Numbered from the stretch's first letter, positions 1 to 12,300 are shown. The stretch: DNA of 64,000 nucleotides from Abelmoschus esculentus (GCA_035048815.1 JAUCBN010000035.1:9436501-9500500), one strand, 5' to 3'. Numbers and translations: made by a program. Notes: a model not told the origin generated them from the letters alone.

Positions 1-1226
1 TTAGGACATGCTAGCATAAGTGTTCTAGAGAAACTAGCCTCCCAAAATCTAGTTTGAGGTTTACCTAAGCTCAAGTTTTCCCTAGATAAAATTTGTGATG
101 CATGTGCTAAGGGTAAACAAAAGAGAGTTTCTTTTAAGTCCATTAATGATGTTTCAACTAGTAGAATATTACAATTGATCCATATGGATCTCTTTGGACC
201 TATTAGGACTACTAGCTTGGGTGGAAAATCATATGCTTTTGTTATTGTTGATGATTACTCTAGATACAATTGGGTTCTATTTTTGAGTACTAAAGATGAA
301 GCCTTAGAAAAATTCATCAAATTTTCAAATATTTCTCAAAATGACCTTGATCAAAGAATTTCTCATATTAGAAGTGATCATGGGACGAAATTTCAAAATT
401 TAGGTTTTGAGAATTTTTGTAATAAAAATGGGATTAGCCATAATTTTTCGGCTCCTCGCACTCCTCAACAAAATGGGATACTTAAGAGAAAAAATAGAAC
501 TTTAGAAGAAATGGCTAGGACCATGCTTTGTGAAAACAATTTACCTAAGTATTTTTGGACGGAAGCCACAAAAACTTTTTTTATATTATAAATCGAGTAA
601 TGATTAGGCTTATTTTAAAGAAAACTTCTTATGAGATTTTAAAATCTAAAAAGCCTAACATTAGCTATTTTCATCCTTTTGGGTGCAAGTGTTTTGTTTT
701 AAATAATGGAAAAGACAATTTAGGTAAATTTGATGCAAAAAGTGATGAAGTTATTTTTCTTGGATACTCTTTAAATTCTAAGGCTTATAGAGTTTTCAAC
801 AAAAGAACCTTAGTTGTAGAAGAGTCCATACATGTGGTTTTCGATGATAACCTCCTTCCTAGGAAGGATTCTTGTGATGATAATGATGTAGGAATCATTG
901 AAATCATTGATGATGGACAAGCATCAAAGGTGGATGGGGTTCCAAGAAATGAGGAAGCACAAGATCCTCCAATAGAAGCTTTAGGAAATGTAAAGCTTGA
1001 AGAAAAGGAAGTGAGCTACCCAAGGGAGTTCAACTATGTCAAAAGTGGTGAAATCTTAGGTGATTTATCTAAGGGGGTAACTACTCGTTCTTCTCTTAGA
1101 TTAATGAATCGTATTGTATTTATCTCATGCATAGAGCCCAAAAATATCAATGAAACCTTAGATGATGATTATTGGATTTTGGCTATGCAAGAAGAGTTAA
1201 ATCAATTTGAGAGAAGTAATGTATAG
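1..1226 (+). pseudogene. Copia integrase region (GAG-pre-integrase plus DDE core), decayed
   Basis: Reading starts inside the GAG-pre-integrase zinc-binding segment (LGHAS..., then CDACAKGKQ). The integrase core follows with MDLFGP, DDYSRYNWV and SDHGTKFQN. The catalytic glutamate position, normally in NGVVERKNR-type motifs, reads NGILKRKNR, so Glu appears replaced by Lys and catalysis would be lost. An early TGA near base 55 replaces the arginine expected in LVRGLPKL. A one-base shift in the T-rich run near 580 moves the frame, and the C-terminal region (FGCKCFVLN..., FDAKSDEVIFLGYS) continues to 1226. A TAG at 1224-1226 sits where Trp is expected (NVWRLV). In an active element it would insert cDNA into chromosomes. 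Confidence 0.85.
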
Positions 1227-2660
1227 AGATTAGTTGATAGGCCTAGTAATAAATCTACTATAGGAACTAAATGAGTCTTTAGAAACAAATTAGATGAGAG
1301 TGATAACATAGTGAGAAACAAAGCTAGATTAGTCGCTCAAGGTTACACTCAAGAGGAAGGAATAGATTTTGATGAAACTTATGCACCCATAGCTAGGATG
1401 GAAGTCATTAGGATGCTACTTGAATTTGCGTGTTATCATGATTTCAAGCTTTTTTAAATGGATATCAAAAGCGCTTTTTTAAATGGTTTTATAAATGAAG
1501 AAGTGTATGTTGAACAACCACCGGGTTTTGAAGATCCAAAATCTTTAAACCATATTTTTAAATTAACAAAAGCTTTATATGGTTTGAAACAAGCTCCTAG
1601 AGCTTGGTATGAAAAGGTTTCAAACTTTTTGATAGAAAAGGGTTTTGAAAAAGGAAAGGTGGACACTAAACTTTTCATAAAAAGGTTTAAAAATGACATC
1701 TTAGTAGTTCAAATTTATGTTGATGATATAATTTTTGGATCTACTAATGAATGTTATTGTCAAGAATTTTCTAAGCTTATGCACGGTGAATTCGAGATGA
1801 GTATGATGGGAGAGCTCTCATTCTTTTTGGGACTCCAAATTAATCAAAGGAAGGATGACACCTTCATCAATCAAGCAAAATACATCAAGGATAGGCTCAA
1901 GAAGTTTGTCTTGGAGAATGTGAAACCTCAAGCCGCTCCTATGAGCTCATCTACTAACCTTGACAAGGATGAAGGAGGTAAGTGTGCTGATTCTAAATTA
2001 TATAGATCCATGATAGACTCTTTGCTTTACCTTACCGCAAGTAGACCGAATATCATGTTTAGTGTTTGCTTGTGTTATAGGCTTCAAGCTAGTCCTAGAG
2101 AATCATACCTCGTAGCCATTAAGAGAATTTTTAGGTACCTTAGAGTTACACCTTGTTTAGGTCTTTGGTATCCTAAAGCTTCTTCCTTTGCTCTTCATGC
2201 TTATTCGGATGCGGATTATGAAGGTTGTAAGATAGATAGGAAAAGTACTTCTGAAACATGTCAATTCCTAGGTAGTATGCTCATATCTTGGTTATCTAAG
2301 AAACAAAATATTGTAGCTCTATCTACCACCGAAGAAGAGTACATATCCTTAGGGAGTTGTTGTGCTCAAGTTTTATGGATGAAGCAACAACTCTTAGATT
2401 ATGACATTAAGGTAGAAACCATACCTCTTAAGTGTGATAATACTAGTGTCATATGTCTTACCAAGAACCCCATTCAACATTCTAGAAACAAACACATAGA
2501 AATTAGACACCACTTTATTAGAGATCATGTGTCTAAAAACAATGTTGTTTTAGAGTTTGTTGACACCTTAAACCAATTAGCGGACATCTTTACGAAACAT
2601 TTAGATAATGAGCATTTTTGGACCCTTAGGAGAGAGTTAGGTCTAACTAGCCTACCTTGA
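1227..2660 (+). pseudogene. Copia reverse transcriptase and RNase H, decayed
   Basis: The segment between 1227 and 1457 continues in frame (VFRNKLDE, RNKARLVAQGYTQEEGIDFDETYAP) but holds a TGA where Trp is expected (TKWVFRNK) and a TAA where Gln is expected just before MDIKSAFLNG. From 1458 there is an uninterrupted 400-residue frame. It carries MDIKSAFLNG, the YGLKQAPRAWY block, the catalytic YVDD at residues 87-90 of that frame, and RNase H blocks (YSDADYEGC, LSTTEEEYI, KCDNTSVICL, RNKHIEIRHHFIRDHV, LADIFTK). It ends with TGA at 2658-2660. The RT and RNase H catalytic acidic residues look intact, so decay mostly affects continuity with upstream domains. Confidence 0.9.
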
Positions 2661-3561
2661 CATCTTAAGTGTTATTTTTATGCATACCTTGCTTGAATCT
2701 TGTTTGAAATCATGCTTATGTTGCTTTTGTATCTTGATGTTTCCATGCATGTTGTTAGAGGGAGTATGAACTTGTTCATGCATATTAATCATGTCATAAC
2801 ATCATATGCATGCTTTTAAGGGCTTTAGAGACTTATTTCTAGTACTTTTAGAAGCCTAAATGCAAAGCTTAGATCGGTGGTATCAATACAGCTTGAGCCT
2901 GTTTCGATACTCGTTCATCAATCTCACCTGGGATGTTTTTGGGAAGAACAGATATTGAAGCAGGGTTTGATACTTGGTTCGATACATGCATCGAAACAAG
3001 CCTGTTTCGATACCAGTATCGAAACACGCGGCGGCAGATTGCTTTAAAACATCCAAAACCTAATTCTAATCTCTTTAAAACACTTTCTATTTTAAAATCT
3101 CTCAAACCCTAGCCAGCCCTCCTTTATAATCCTCTTAAATTTGTCGTTTTTAACACAAAATCTCAACGATTCCCTTGAGGGTTTTGTATCCAAACATCAA
3201 AGACTACATAATATCATCAAACCGTGCTTCACAATCAATCGATTCATCCTAATCTACACTCAAGGTATATTTTCGAAAAACCTTATTTTCGTTTGGATTT
3301 AGATTGTTAAAATTTAGATTTTGAACATATTTTAAATGTCTATTGTATGGGTTTTGATAATCATACAAATTTTTTCAAAATCAAAAAAAATTAATCGAAT
3401 ATAAATCCTTTTTTGTATAAATTTTAATTGTTTTTCAAAATTTTTATTAAAATTATCAAATACCTTGAATTGTTAGATTACTACATAGGATTGAATTTGG
3501 TTATATAAGCATATATGTTTTATCAAACTAATCCAAAACTTTTGTGAAATATCTAGATCTC
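2661..3561 (+). other. Non-coding spacer between pol and the env-like ORF, with palindrome cluster
   Basis: No credible coding sequence. Around 2880-3030 there is a cluster of TTTCGATAC/GTATCGAAA motifs. It includes a perfect inverted pair at 3004-3025 (GTTTCGATAC, two bases, GTATCGAAAC) and TTCGAT-N6-ATCGAA near 2978. The same motif family recurs in this element's LTR and in the Tekay LTRs. The stretch 3300-3540 is AT-rich without a recognisable feature. Confidence 0.6.
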
Positions 3562-4719
3562 ATGGAACTAAAGAAACGCTCTCGCACCGAGGCTAGTTCT
3601 TCATCGACTCGTCCTGCTCGTGTTGATATGCAAGAAGTCCTTGCACGATTTTTTGATACAAATCAACGGGTTAATCAATTCAATCTCTTCCGATATCTTC
3701 CTCTTAAATCGGAACATCGTGTCGATATCCAATTCATGACCTCGACCAAGTTCAAATTTAAGTACTACAACCGTCTTGTTCAATGGAAGTTTTTGAAATT
3801 TCTTACCCATTCCGGTAAATTTTTTCCTACTCTTGCCCTAATCTTTTACACTAATGCCACATGCCTTTTTGATCCCATGGACAACACTAAGGTTGTAGCC
3901 ATTGAATCTTTTCTTATGGGAAAACTTTTTCAAATCGATGTCTCAACTTTTGAGGATGTTTTTGGCCTTGAGGATGAAGGTGAAACTGATGAAGACTCTC
4001 TAGTTACCTTTACCGGATCGACTTTTACTCTTGACGTGCATGATAGATTTCTTCATCTTATCATCTCGTGGTGAATTCATCCATCCAATGGTAAGTACTC
4101 TCGTATCCGTTAAGGAGATAACTTTTGGCTAAAATATTTTCGTGAAGGTGTTTGACCCAATCTTGCCCAAATCGTTTTCTCAGACATGGTATGGTATGTC
4201 CAAAACCGAACCATCCTACTTGTCTAATCTTTTCCTTTTGCATGTATTCTTAGTTCCATCTTCTTGCATTTGCAAATTGATTGTTCTTTCGATAAAGTGA
4301 GATCCTTAAAAGAACTTATTGGTGAGACTTCCCTTCATCGTGCCCACTTTCAATATACCGGTAACAGTGAATGGGTTCGTAGTGCTCTTCCTCCTCCTTC
4401 TCATCCCGGTGATCTCAAGCCTCTTCATCAAGTTGCTTCGAGCATGGACATGATGGCCTTTCTTACCACTCGCTTCGACAACTTGGATGCACAATTTGGT
4501 TCTTTGAATGATCGCTTTGGCACTTTGAGTGAGCGCATGGATACCATTGATGGTAGGCTTAACTCTATGTTTACTCACTTTCAATCTAGCTTTGACTCCA
4601 TGAGCACTAGATTGACGGGATTAGAGACCCAAGGTCATGCCTTACGCATCTCTATCGAGGCTCTTCATTATACCCAACAACTGAAGGAACAAGATGCTAA
4701 TGATGAGAACGAAGAAGAA

Positions 4720-4750
<31 letters not shown>

Positions 4751-4800
4751 GGGACGAAGACAAGGGTAATGATGATGATGATCATGAGATGGACGACTAG
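3562..4800 (+). pseudogene. Sirevirus env-like / plant transposon-associated ORF, decayed
   Basis: A single frame runs from ATG 3562 to TAG 4798-4800 (about 412 codons) and is broken by stops between 4072 and about 4240. The N-terminal half contains WKFLKFLTHSGKFFPTL and FYTNAT. This resembles the poorly characterised 'putative plant transposon protein' domain found downstream of pol in Sirevirus-like elements; that is recognition only. The C-terminal half (LTTRFDNLDAQFGSLNDRF...SERMDTIDGRLNSM) has heptad-like spacing that suggests a coiled coil. It is followed by an acidic tail of about 15 consecutive Glu encoded by a GAA/GAG microsatellite near 4710-4750, then Asp-rich residues. No signal peptide or convincing membrane segment is visible, so 'envelope' is a positional label, not a demonstrated function. 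Confidence 0.6.
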
Positions 4801-5217
4801 TGCTATTAGTTTTATCCTATGCTTTGCTATTTGACTTTTAGGACTAGTTATATTTCCTTAAGCATTATGTTCCATTTCATCTTAGAACATATGTACTTTA
4901 TTATTTCCATATGCTTTAATATTTTATTATGTTGGATTTGACTTTAAGTATTTTATGCTAAGAATTATGCTTATGTTTTTTTTATTATCCTTTAATGCAT
5001 TATTTTGCTTTATTTATTGCTCTATATTTCATTGATTTTTGATTTAACAAAAAGAGGAAGAATTTTTACGCTTTTAAGTTTAGGAAAACCACTATTTTTA
5101 AAAGTATTTAAAACCGTGCACATATTAAGGGGGAGTCTTTAAAAGTTTTTTTTCAAAGTGTTTGAAATCAAAAAATCTTGACTTAAGCTTAAAAATATTT
5201 AAATAGTTTTGTTATAT

Positions 5218-5232
5218 AAAAAAGGGGGAGAT
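5218..5232 (+). other. Polypurine tract of the Sirevirus-like element
   Basis: AAAAAAGGGGGAGAT lies immediately before the TGTAAAAC start of the 3' LTR. In LTR retrotransposons this purine run primes plus-strand DNA synthesis. Confidence 0.8.
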
Positions 5233-6380
5233 TGTAAAACTATATTTGATTTTGATATAACAATTAAATACAAGAACTAATTTAAAATGATTTTTAAGTC
5301 CTTAAGTCAATATTTTTATTTCAAGTCAAAAGACATTTAAAATAAAATTTCTAAGTATTTTGTACGAGGGTATCGAACCACTATTCGATACCCCTGGGTT
5401 TTTCAAAGACTTGTTCTTGAGATCAAGAACAGGTATCGAAACACCGTTCGATACCACGAGCTCACTGTCAGCCTCTATTTCGAAGCATGTATCGAAGCAC
5501 TTCGAATATTTTTTTAATATTTTAAAATTATTTAAAAAATTGACCTCTGGTATCGATACCACTATCGATATCATCTTTAATCCCTAACGGCTCTTTTAGC
5601 TAAAAATGTTTTGATCGTTGGTGGTAGTTAATTTTTGATTGGTGGTTAGCCTGTTCCGAAGCGTGGTTCGATACCAACCTTCACAGTTTCAAAAAGGTAT
5701 CAAAGCATAGTTTGATACCCCTTAGTTTAATGCACAACGGCTTTTTCTATTCTTGGTCTGTTTCGAAATAGGTTCCTCGTGTTTCGATACCGCCTATTGC
5801 AGAGTGCATTTATTGTTGAAAGATGAAGTCTCAACGGCCATATTTAAATTCCCAACAACCACAACGGATAAAAATCAATGAGATGGTATAAAATGGTACA
5901 TTTTCAACAACATTAAGGACTATTGAACTTCAAGCAACATCCAAGCAATCAAATGCAACTCTCAAGCACTTATTGTATATTCTCATACTCCCAACTTGTG
6001 TATTTCAATTCAATTCTTTGTATTTGAGTTTGGAGAGAGTTTACTTGTAATTGGGCAAAATTTATCTTGTGAGAGACCTTTCATTTTCCTTCATTCCTTT
6101 ATTTTTATCTTGTGAGGTGGAATTAATCTTTGGGTAGAAAGATTGATTCGAATTGTAACGGTTATCCCTTGAACCGAGAAAAAGGACGAATTCAACAGTG
6201 AATTGGTTTCAAAATCTTTAGTGGGAGCTAAGGTAGTGGATGTAGAGCTTGTTCGAAACTTGAACCACTATAAATTTCTTGTCTTTCATTTTTCCCGTTT
6301 TTACCGAAATTTTTCTCAATCAATTTTTATTGCCGATTCACCCCCCTCTTGGCCATTCTTCAACAACGATCAACTCAACA
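5233..6380 (+). repeat. 3' LTR of the Sirevirus-like element (about 1.15 kb)
   Basis: The LTR starts with TG directly after the purine tract and ends with CA after the CACCCCCCTCTTGG block. It carries many copies of a TATCGAA/TTCGATA motif. These include GGGTATCGAA-N6-TTCGATACCC at 5368-5393, GGTATCGAA-N6-TTCGATACC at 5432-5455, and the variant GGTATCAAA-N6-TTTGATACC near 5697. The distal part includes the phrase CTTTAGTGGGAGCTAAGG, shared with the next two LTR remnants. Confidence 0.8.
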
Positions 6381-7475
6381 CAAAGCTTTTCAAGTTTTTG
6401 AAATACGTTTCGATACGGTTTAGGACCGTTTCGATATATTTTGAAACTATAAAATTTGGTTTCAAAATAATTAAAGTTAGTATCCAAACAAGGGTTTCAA
6501 TACAACCATTGACTGTTTTGATATCGGCTTGTATTTTATGAAAAATAATTAAAATTCAAGGCGTTTTGATACGCCTCATCTCCGCTTCGATACCGATTAA
6601 CTTTTCCTAACAGCTATTTTAGAATTAAATATTTTAACCATTGTTTGACAGGTAAAAATTAAAAGTTTGGTAACCTATTTCGAAACGACCTTAGAGGCAT
6701 TTCGATACCGATTTTTACAATCCTAAAACGTTTTGATACAACTCTCTAGATGTTTCGATACTCCTTTATTTTAAAGATAAATCGTTCCGATACGCTTACA
6801 TAGTGTTTCGATACCCTATTATATGCACAGAACGTCTCTTTCTATTTTGGTACCATTTTGATACAAACATCCCACATTTTGATACCAGTAGTTACAAAAG
6901 TACATTTATGGTGGGAAGATGAATAAATATCGTCCATATTTATGATCCCAACAACTTCAACGGTTAGAATTCAATGAGAATGTATAAAATTAAGCAATTC
7001 AAGCAGTAACAATAGCTATTGAACCTCAAGCAAACATCCAAGCAATTAAATCCAACTTCAAGCATTTTGTTGCAAAATTCATACACTCAACTCTTTTACT
7101 TCACTTCCATTCATTTTATTTGAGTTTGGGGAGTATCAAATTGTAATTTGGGCATATTTTTTTATTGAGAGAAACTTATATTGTAAATTTTCATATTTGT
7201 AATCCTTGTGAGGTGTAAGTTAATATTTGGGTAGAAACATTAATTTGTTTATAAAGGTTAGCCCTTGAACCTAGAAAACTGTTGAATTCTTTAGTGAATT
7301 GGTTAGAAAATCCTTAATGAGAGCCAAGATAATGGATGTAGAGCTTGTCTTGAAACTTGAACCACTATAAATCTTATGTCTTCAATCTTTTTCATTTTTA
7401 CCAAATCTTCCACAAAATTTTAAAAGTGTCAATTCACCCCCTCTTGGCCAATTCGATTGATTGATCCACTCAACA
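6381..7475 (+). repeat. Second Sirevirus-type LTR, truncated and diverged
   Basis: It aligns by eye with the distal part of the first LTR. The shared order is the cluster of TTTCGATAC motifs, then a GAACCTCAAGCAA phrase (7021), the AATCCTTAATGAGAGCCAAG block (7310) and CACCCCCTCTTGGCC, ending CAACA at 7475. It abuts the first LTR without an internal region. The likely explanation is that the first element inserted into this older LTR, whose 5' part would lie left of the window. Confidence 0.65.
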
Positions 7476-7983
7476 AAAGAGACCTCCAAGCATCATGTAG
7501 AAACCAATGCTTCCATTGTCAACAACATACGATCAAAGAGATGTCTTAGTGCTCAATTTCCTATCTTTGGGTAGACAAAACACTTATGAGCTTAATTGTT
7601 AATGTATGCTCAAGTGTATTAGGTTTGGGTGGGTTCTTAGAGTGCAAACAATCAACCTTGTTAGAAGGTTTACTAATTTACTTTGATTTCTTTGTTAGAA
7701 AGGATTCCTAAAGTTCGGTTTGTGAACTTTAGATTCTAGATTCGGGGAATTAAATCTTGGTTGTAAGGTTAACCATTTATCTTCAACATGAAAAGATTCT
7801 TAGTGAATCTAGGAAATCCTTAGTGGGAAGCTAAGGTAGTGGATATAGGATTTGGTTAGAAATTTGAACCACTCGAAAATCCTTGTACAAAATTTGTCTA
7901 TATTTTTGCTTCCACCAAATTATACTCAAATAATCATTTCTCCACAGTTGACAAGTAAAACCGGTTGGTGCATCGAGCCTAAC
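7476..7983 (+). repeat. Third Sirevirus-type LTR fragment
   Basis: It contains AAATCCTTAGTGGGAAGCTAAGG (7829 on) and GAACCACT, which match the equivalent block of the two preceding LTRs, and ends with GAGCCTAACA. The upstream part (7500-7800) differs strongly, so this is a different subfamily or an older copy. Confidence 0.5.
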
Positions 7984-9150
7984 AAATACTTATCCCTGTG
8001 TATTATTCTCTTAGTTTATATAATAAATTAAATTTGAATTCAACTTTTTTAAATCTAATTATAATACAATCTAGTCAATTATCCAACACTTTTCAAAAGA
8101 GATTTTAAAATTTTGAGTTTGAATAAAAACTTTCACATTTTTCCTATTTTTGATTTGCAAATTACAACTAATTTATAATAAATTCATGTTTAGATCAGTG
8201 TTATGGGTTCATTGAATATCAATCTAGTTAAAATAATAAAAATATCATTCTTTGAAATAACAACGGCTACTATTATAATAATATATTTTTTTATTTCCAC
8301 ATTCTTATATAACCTATAAATAAAACAACTAAAACTCATTACTTAATATTCAAATTCATTACATATGCACATCTTTTACCACTCTACTTATAACCATTTG
8401 TAGAATGAATTTATATAAATATATTTTTTAACATAACTTTTTTTTTTCACTTGGGTACAATAAAATTAAACACTTTTTAAATTGTTTTGCTTTTAAAGAA
8501 TTAAGCTTTGAAATGATGCTAACTTAAAAAAAATAAAGCTAGCTTTGGAAGAAGATTTTCAAAAGGTACAATTTTTATAGTTGAAGTTATTATAAATAGT
8601 ATTTGTTTTTATATATATTTTTAATTCTTTAAAAATATTAAAAAATAATTTTAACTATGGTTTCCTTGAATGAGTATTATCTACTTTTCTTTTAGAATCA
8701 TTTATTGTTTCAAAAAAAATACATTTTAAAATTGTCTAAATATCATTATTATAATATTAGTAACCGAATAAGTTATCATCTTAATATATTAGTTGAAAAT
8801 ATTATCATTAGAGAAGTTGGTACAATTAGGGGTGAGTAAAACTCGATTCGATTTGAAAAAAAAAGAATAATTCAATTTGATGTAGAAATATTAGATTCGT
8901 CTCGAATCAACTCAAAAAAATTTTAAGTAAAAATTCAAATGATGAAATTAGACTCATCAACTCGAATAACTTAATTTTTTTAACTCAATTCGACTTAATC
9001 GAATAATTACCTAACTCCAATATAGACAATTAGCAAAACAAATGTAATCTTCATTTTTATCGCAATATATTTATATGTCAAAAGCCGACAACTGAAGTGA
9101 AAAAGGGGTCCATCGTCAAGATCTTTCAAAATGAAATTTAATTTAAAAAT
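7984..9150. other. AT-rich intergenic DNA with an interspersed repeat fragment
   Basis: No coding sequence is visible. Bases about 8828-9012 begin GGGGTGAGTAAAACTCGATTC and continue with many CTCGAAT/ATTCGA motifs. This looks like a dispersed plant repeat, but I cannot assign a class. The rest is low-complexity A/T sequence. Confidence 0.4.
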
Positions 9151-9377
9151 TGTTATGAATATTATCTATGTGGATGTTTATCATAATAAAACTCTATCAT
9201 TAGAAATATTATCTTCATTAATTAGAGTTTAATACATTATGTACTTCTTATACCTATAAATATATGAGTTTTTGAAGGCATTGTACTTAAGTCAATATCT
9301 CTCTTTATATCTTCTCTTTGTTCTTTTATTCTTGTTCTTTATTCTTGTTTTATTTCTTCTTTACTTTATTTATAACA
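9151..9377 (+). repeat. 5' LTR of Copia A
   Basis: Starts TGTTATGAATATTATC and ends TTATTTATAACA. It lacks an 18-base stretch (ATTGAGAATAATACAAAT) that the subtype-A 3' LTRs have, and has several substitutions. This fits an older insertion. Confidence 0.85.
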
Positions 9378-12300
9378 CGTTATCAGCACGGGACTTTAAC
9401 CAAAGGATGTGTTTTTCGTTCGAATCTTGAAGGAGTTATTGAAAAGAATTTGTTATTGGCATAAATCAAAGATAAGTTCTTCTCTCTCAATTATATTTTA
9501 ATTACTGATTATTTTTTTTCTTGATCTTTAATTTGATTTTTAATTTATTAAATTTTTTTGGTTGTTTTGTGTTTGTATAGCGATAAAGTGACTCAATTAT
9601 CGTGGTTCTTGTTGACAATTCCAAAGCTATTAAGTTAGGCAAAGGGTAAATACCGATCACTATGGTAAAAACCAATTATATTCTAATTAATTAATGATTT
9701 TATATTATGTTTGTTTAATCCGAGTATATTGATTGGACATCCCGTTCTGCGAGGCTACTGGTCTGAAATGAGGTTCTCTTTTAAGGGACCTTGTGGACTG
9801 GTTTAACAACGCCGCATATGAGGATTATTTTTTTTGTTCTTTATATGTATTGTATACATATGGGTTGATCAGTTACTATTTAATAGTATGAATATTATAA
9901 AATCTATATTTGCTTGAAAGCAATATTTTTGTGTCGAAAAACTCGACTATAAACTTCTCCCAAGTTCAAGTTACGAAAATCATCTTGATTAAAGAATTTT
10001 TATTGGAGGCATTCCCTGAAGTGAATGCAAGCATGATGATTATTCCATGTGATTATTTGATTTATGTCATTCCCTAAAGTGAATACATGATGTTTATTCC
10101 ATGCGATTATTGAATTTGTTTCATTCATTGAAGTGAATGTAAACGTGATAATTCATTATATGGTTAGTGAATAAAACTCAATTATGTGCAAGATTATCAT
10201 TGATGAGGATATGTTAGAAAACATACTCCACTTTTTACACATTAATGTTGTCTTACAAACACAATATCATACAAGGATTTTAAATACCTATCAATCTTCG
10301 CTCCATTCCTTGAAGTGAATGTGATATTTTATAGCGGAATGAATAAAAGCCACATTAATAATTGTGGTTGCGATTGAGGTCATAAAATAAACATGGATAA
10401 GATGATTCTTTTGAGAATGCTTATATCCACCAGAAGTGGAATTATAAAGATGACAAGAATGATAAAGATCATATTAAAATTTTTATATTAACAATGCGAT
10501 GGTACAAACCATTGATTTTGTACTTGTCAAACGCCGAAATATTATGGACTTTATCCATAATCATGAATGATAAATGAAATAAAATATAAACAAATTTTCT
10601 TGATGGCGTAAATAATTATGGCGTTGTTGGTCTAACTCAATTGGATATTGTTAATTTTCTCATAATCCTTTAAGAGAATAAATTCGCCATTTATTTTATT
10701 TTGATTTATGTTAATTTATTTTGATTTATTATTTATTTATTTATCATTAATTTATTTTATATATTATTTATTTATGTTTTATATTATTTTATCGTTTGAA
10801 GAATTTTATCATTTCCGGAATAAAATCTATAATGAATTATGGTTATTTATGTCAAGCAGACAGTGCAAGTACTCATACAATACTTAAGCATAAGAAATAT
10901 TTTCTCATTTAAATACAAGGGAAATATGAGTACTATATCTCAAAGTACTGAAATATCAATGCTTCGGAAGATCTTTTGAGAGTTTATCTTTGATAGATAA
11001 CTGATTTGAAATAATGTGCTATATTTAATATTTTACCATTTCCTGAAGTGAATGGTACAAAGCACATATTTTTCATTCCCCGAAGTGAATGAAATAAAGA
11101 GCATATTAAAAGGTGCAATGTACTGCATATTTTCCCATTTTAAATTCAAGGGAATAATGTGAGTACTATATCTAGAAGTACTAACATCATAAAAGGCTCT
11201 GATTGAGCATATATATTATTTCCAAATAGAACTTTATTCTATATTTACAGTGCATTATACCCGTCAACGTCACAAAGATACTTATTAAGTTTTAAAGATA
11301 TTTAAAGAAATATATTGAGAATATTTCTCAAAGGGATGTTGATTATCTCAATGTTACGAGTACAACTCAAGGAAATAAGAAAATTTTGACAAAATTACCT
11401 GCACTATTATCTATATTGTACTACATAAGAGTTAGTACAAATTGAAGCTCATGTTATTGTAAACTAGATGTTTACTGATAATTTTATTTGGCATGACCGG
11501 TTAGACCACCCTGGTTCAATTATGATGCAAAAATTTATTGACACTTTTATGTGGTCACTTATTGAAGAACTAAGATTTTCTTCAAGGTAATTTTTATGTG
11601 ATACTTTCTATGAAAGCAATTTGATTATTCAATCATCAACAGTTAATATAGAGTGTAAATCTATTAATTTTCTAGAACGGATACAAGGTGATATATATGG
11701 GCTCATACACCTTTCTTAAAGACCATCTAGATATTTTATGATTTTTATCGATGTATCGACTAGATGATTATGTATATCCTTGTTATTAACCCGTAACTTG
11801 GTGTTTGCGAGGCTACTTGCTCAGTTAATAAAATTATGAGCACATTTTCCAGATTATTTTCTAAAGATAATCAGTCTTGATAATGTTGATGACATGTAAT
11901 TTTACATGTAGTATAACAAATTTGCATCAAGCCAACAAATGATCATAAGTTCTCCCCATTACAAATGGTTTTTGTTCAAGAACCAAATATTCTCATCTTA
12001 GATTTTTTTTATGTGCGATATATGTTCTAATTGCTCCACCACAATGCAGAAAGATGAGTTTTATTGGGAATATGTATTGGATTTAAATATCTTGAGCTTC
12101 AGATAAGGAATTTATTTACAACCCGATTTATTGACTATCATTTTAATGAGTCAATTTACCCAACATTAGGGGAGAAAATAAATAGCTGGGGAAAGAAATA
12201 AATTTGAATGAATTATAATTTTCTTTGTTTGATCCACGTGTTACACAATGTGAACTATAAGTTCAATGGATAATTCATTTATCAAATCAATTGTCAGATG

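Larger units (their letters stand above)
1..6380 (+). mobile_element. Sirevirus-like Ty1/Copia retrotransposon, 5' part outside the window
   Basis: The order is GAG-pre-integrase, integrase, reverse transcriptase, RNase H, a separate downstream ORF, a purine tract and an LTR. Copia order (integrase before RT) together with an extra ORF between RNase H and the 3' LTR is characteristic of the Sirevirus lineage. The 3' LTR ends with the CACCCCCCTCTTGG block followed by CAACA, which I recognise from Sirevirus LTR ends. The 5' LTR, gag and protease lie left of base 1, so target-site duplication and LTR divergence cannot be assessed. Every coding segment carries stops or frameshifts, so the element is not autonomous. 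Family assignment is by recognition of motifs, not by a search. Confidence 0.85.
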
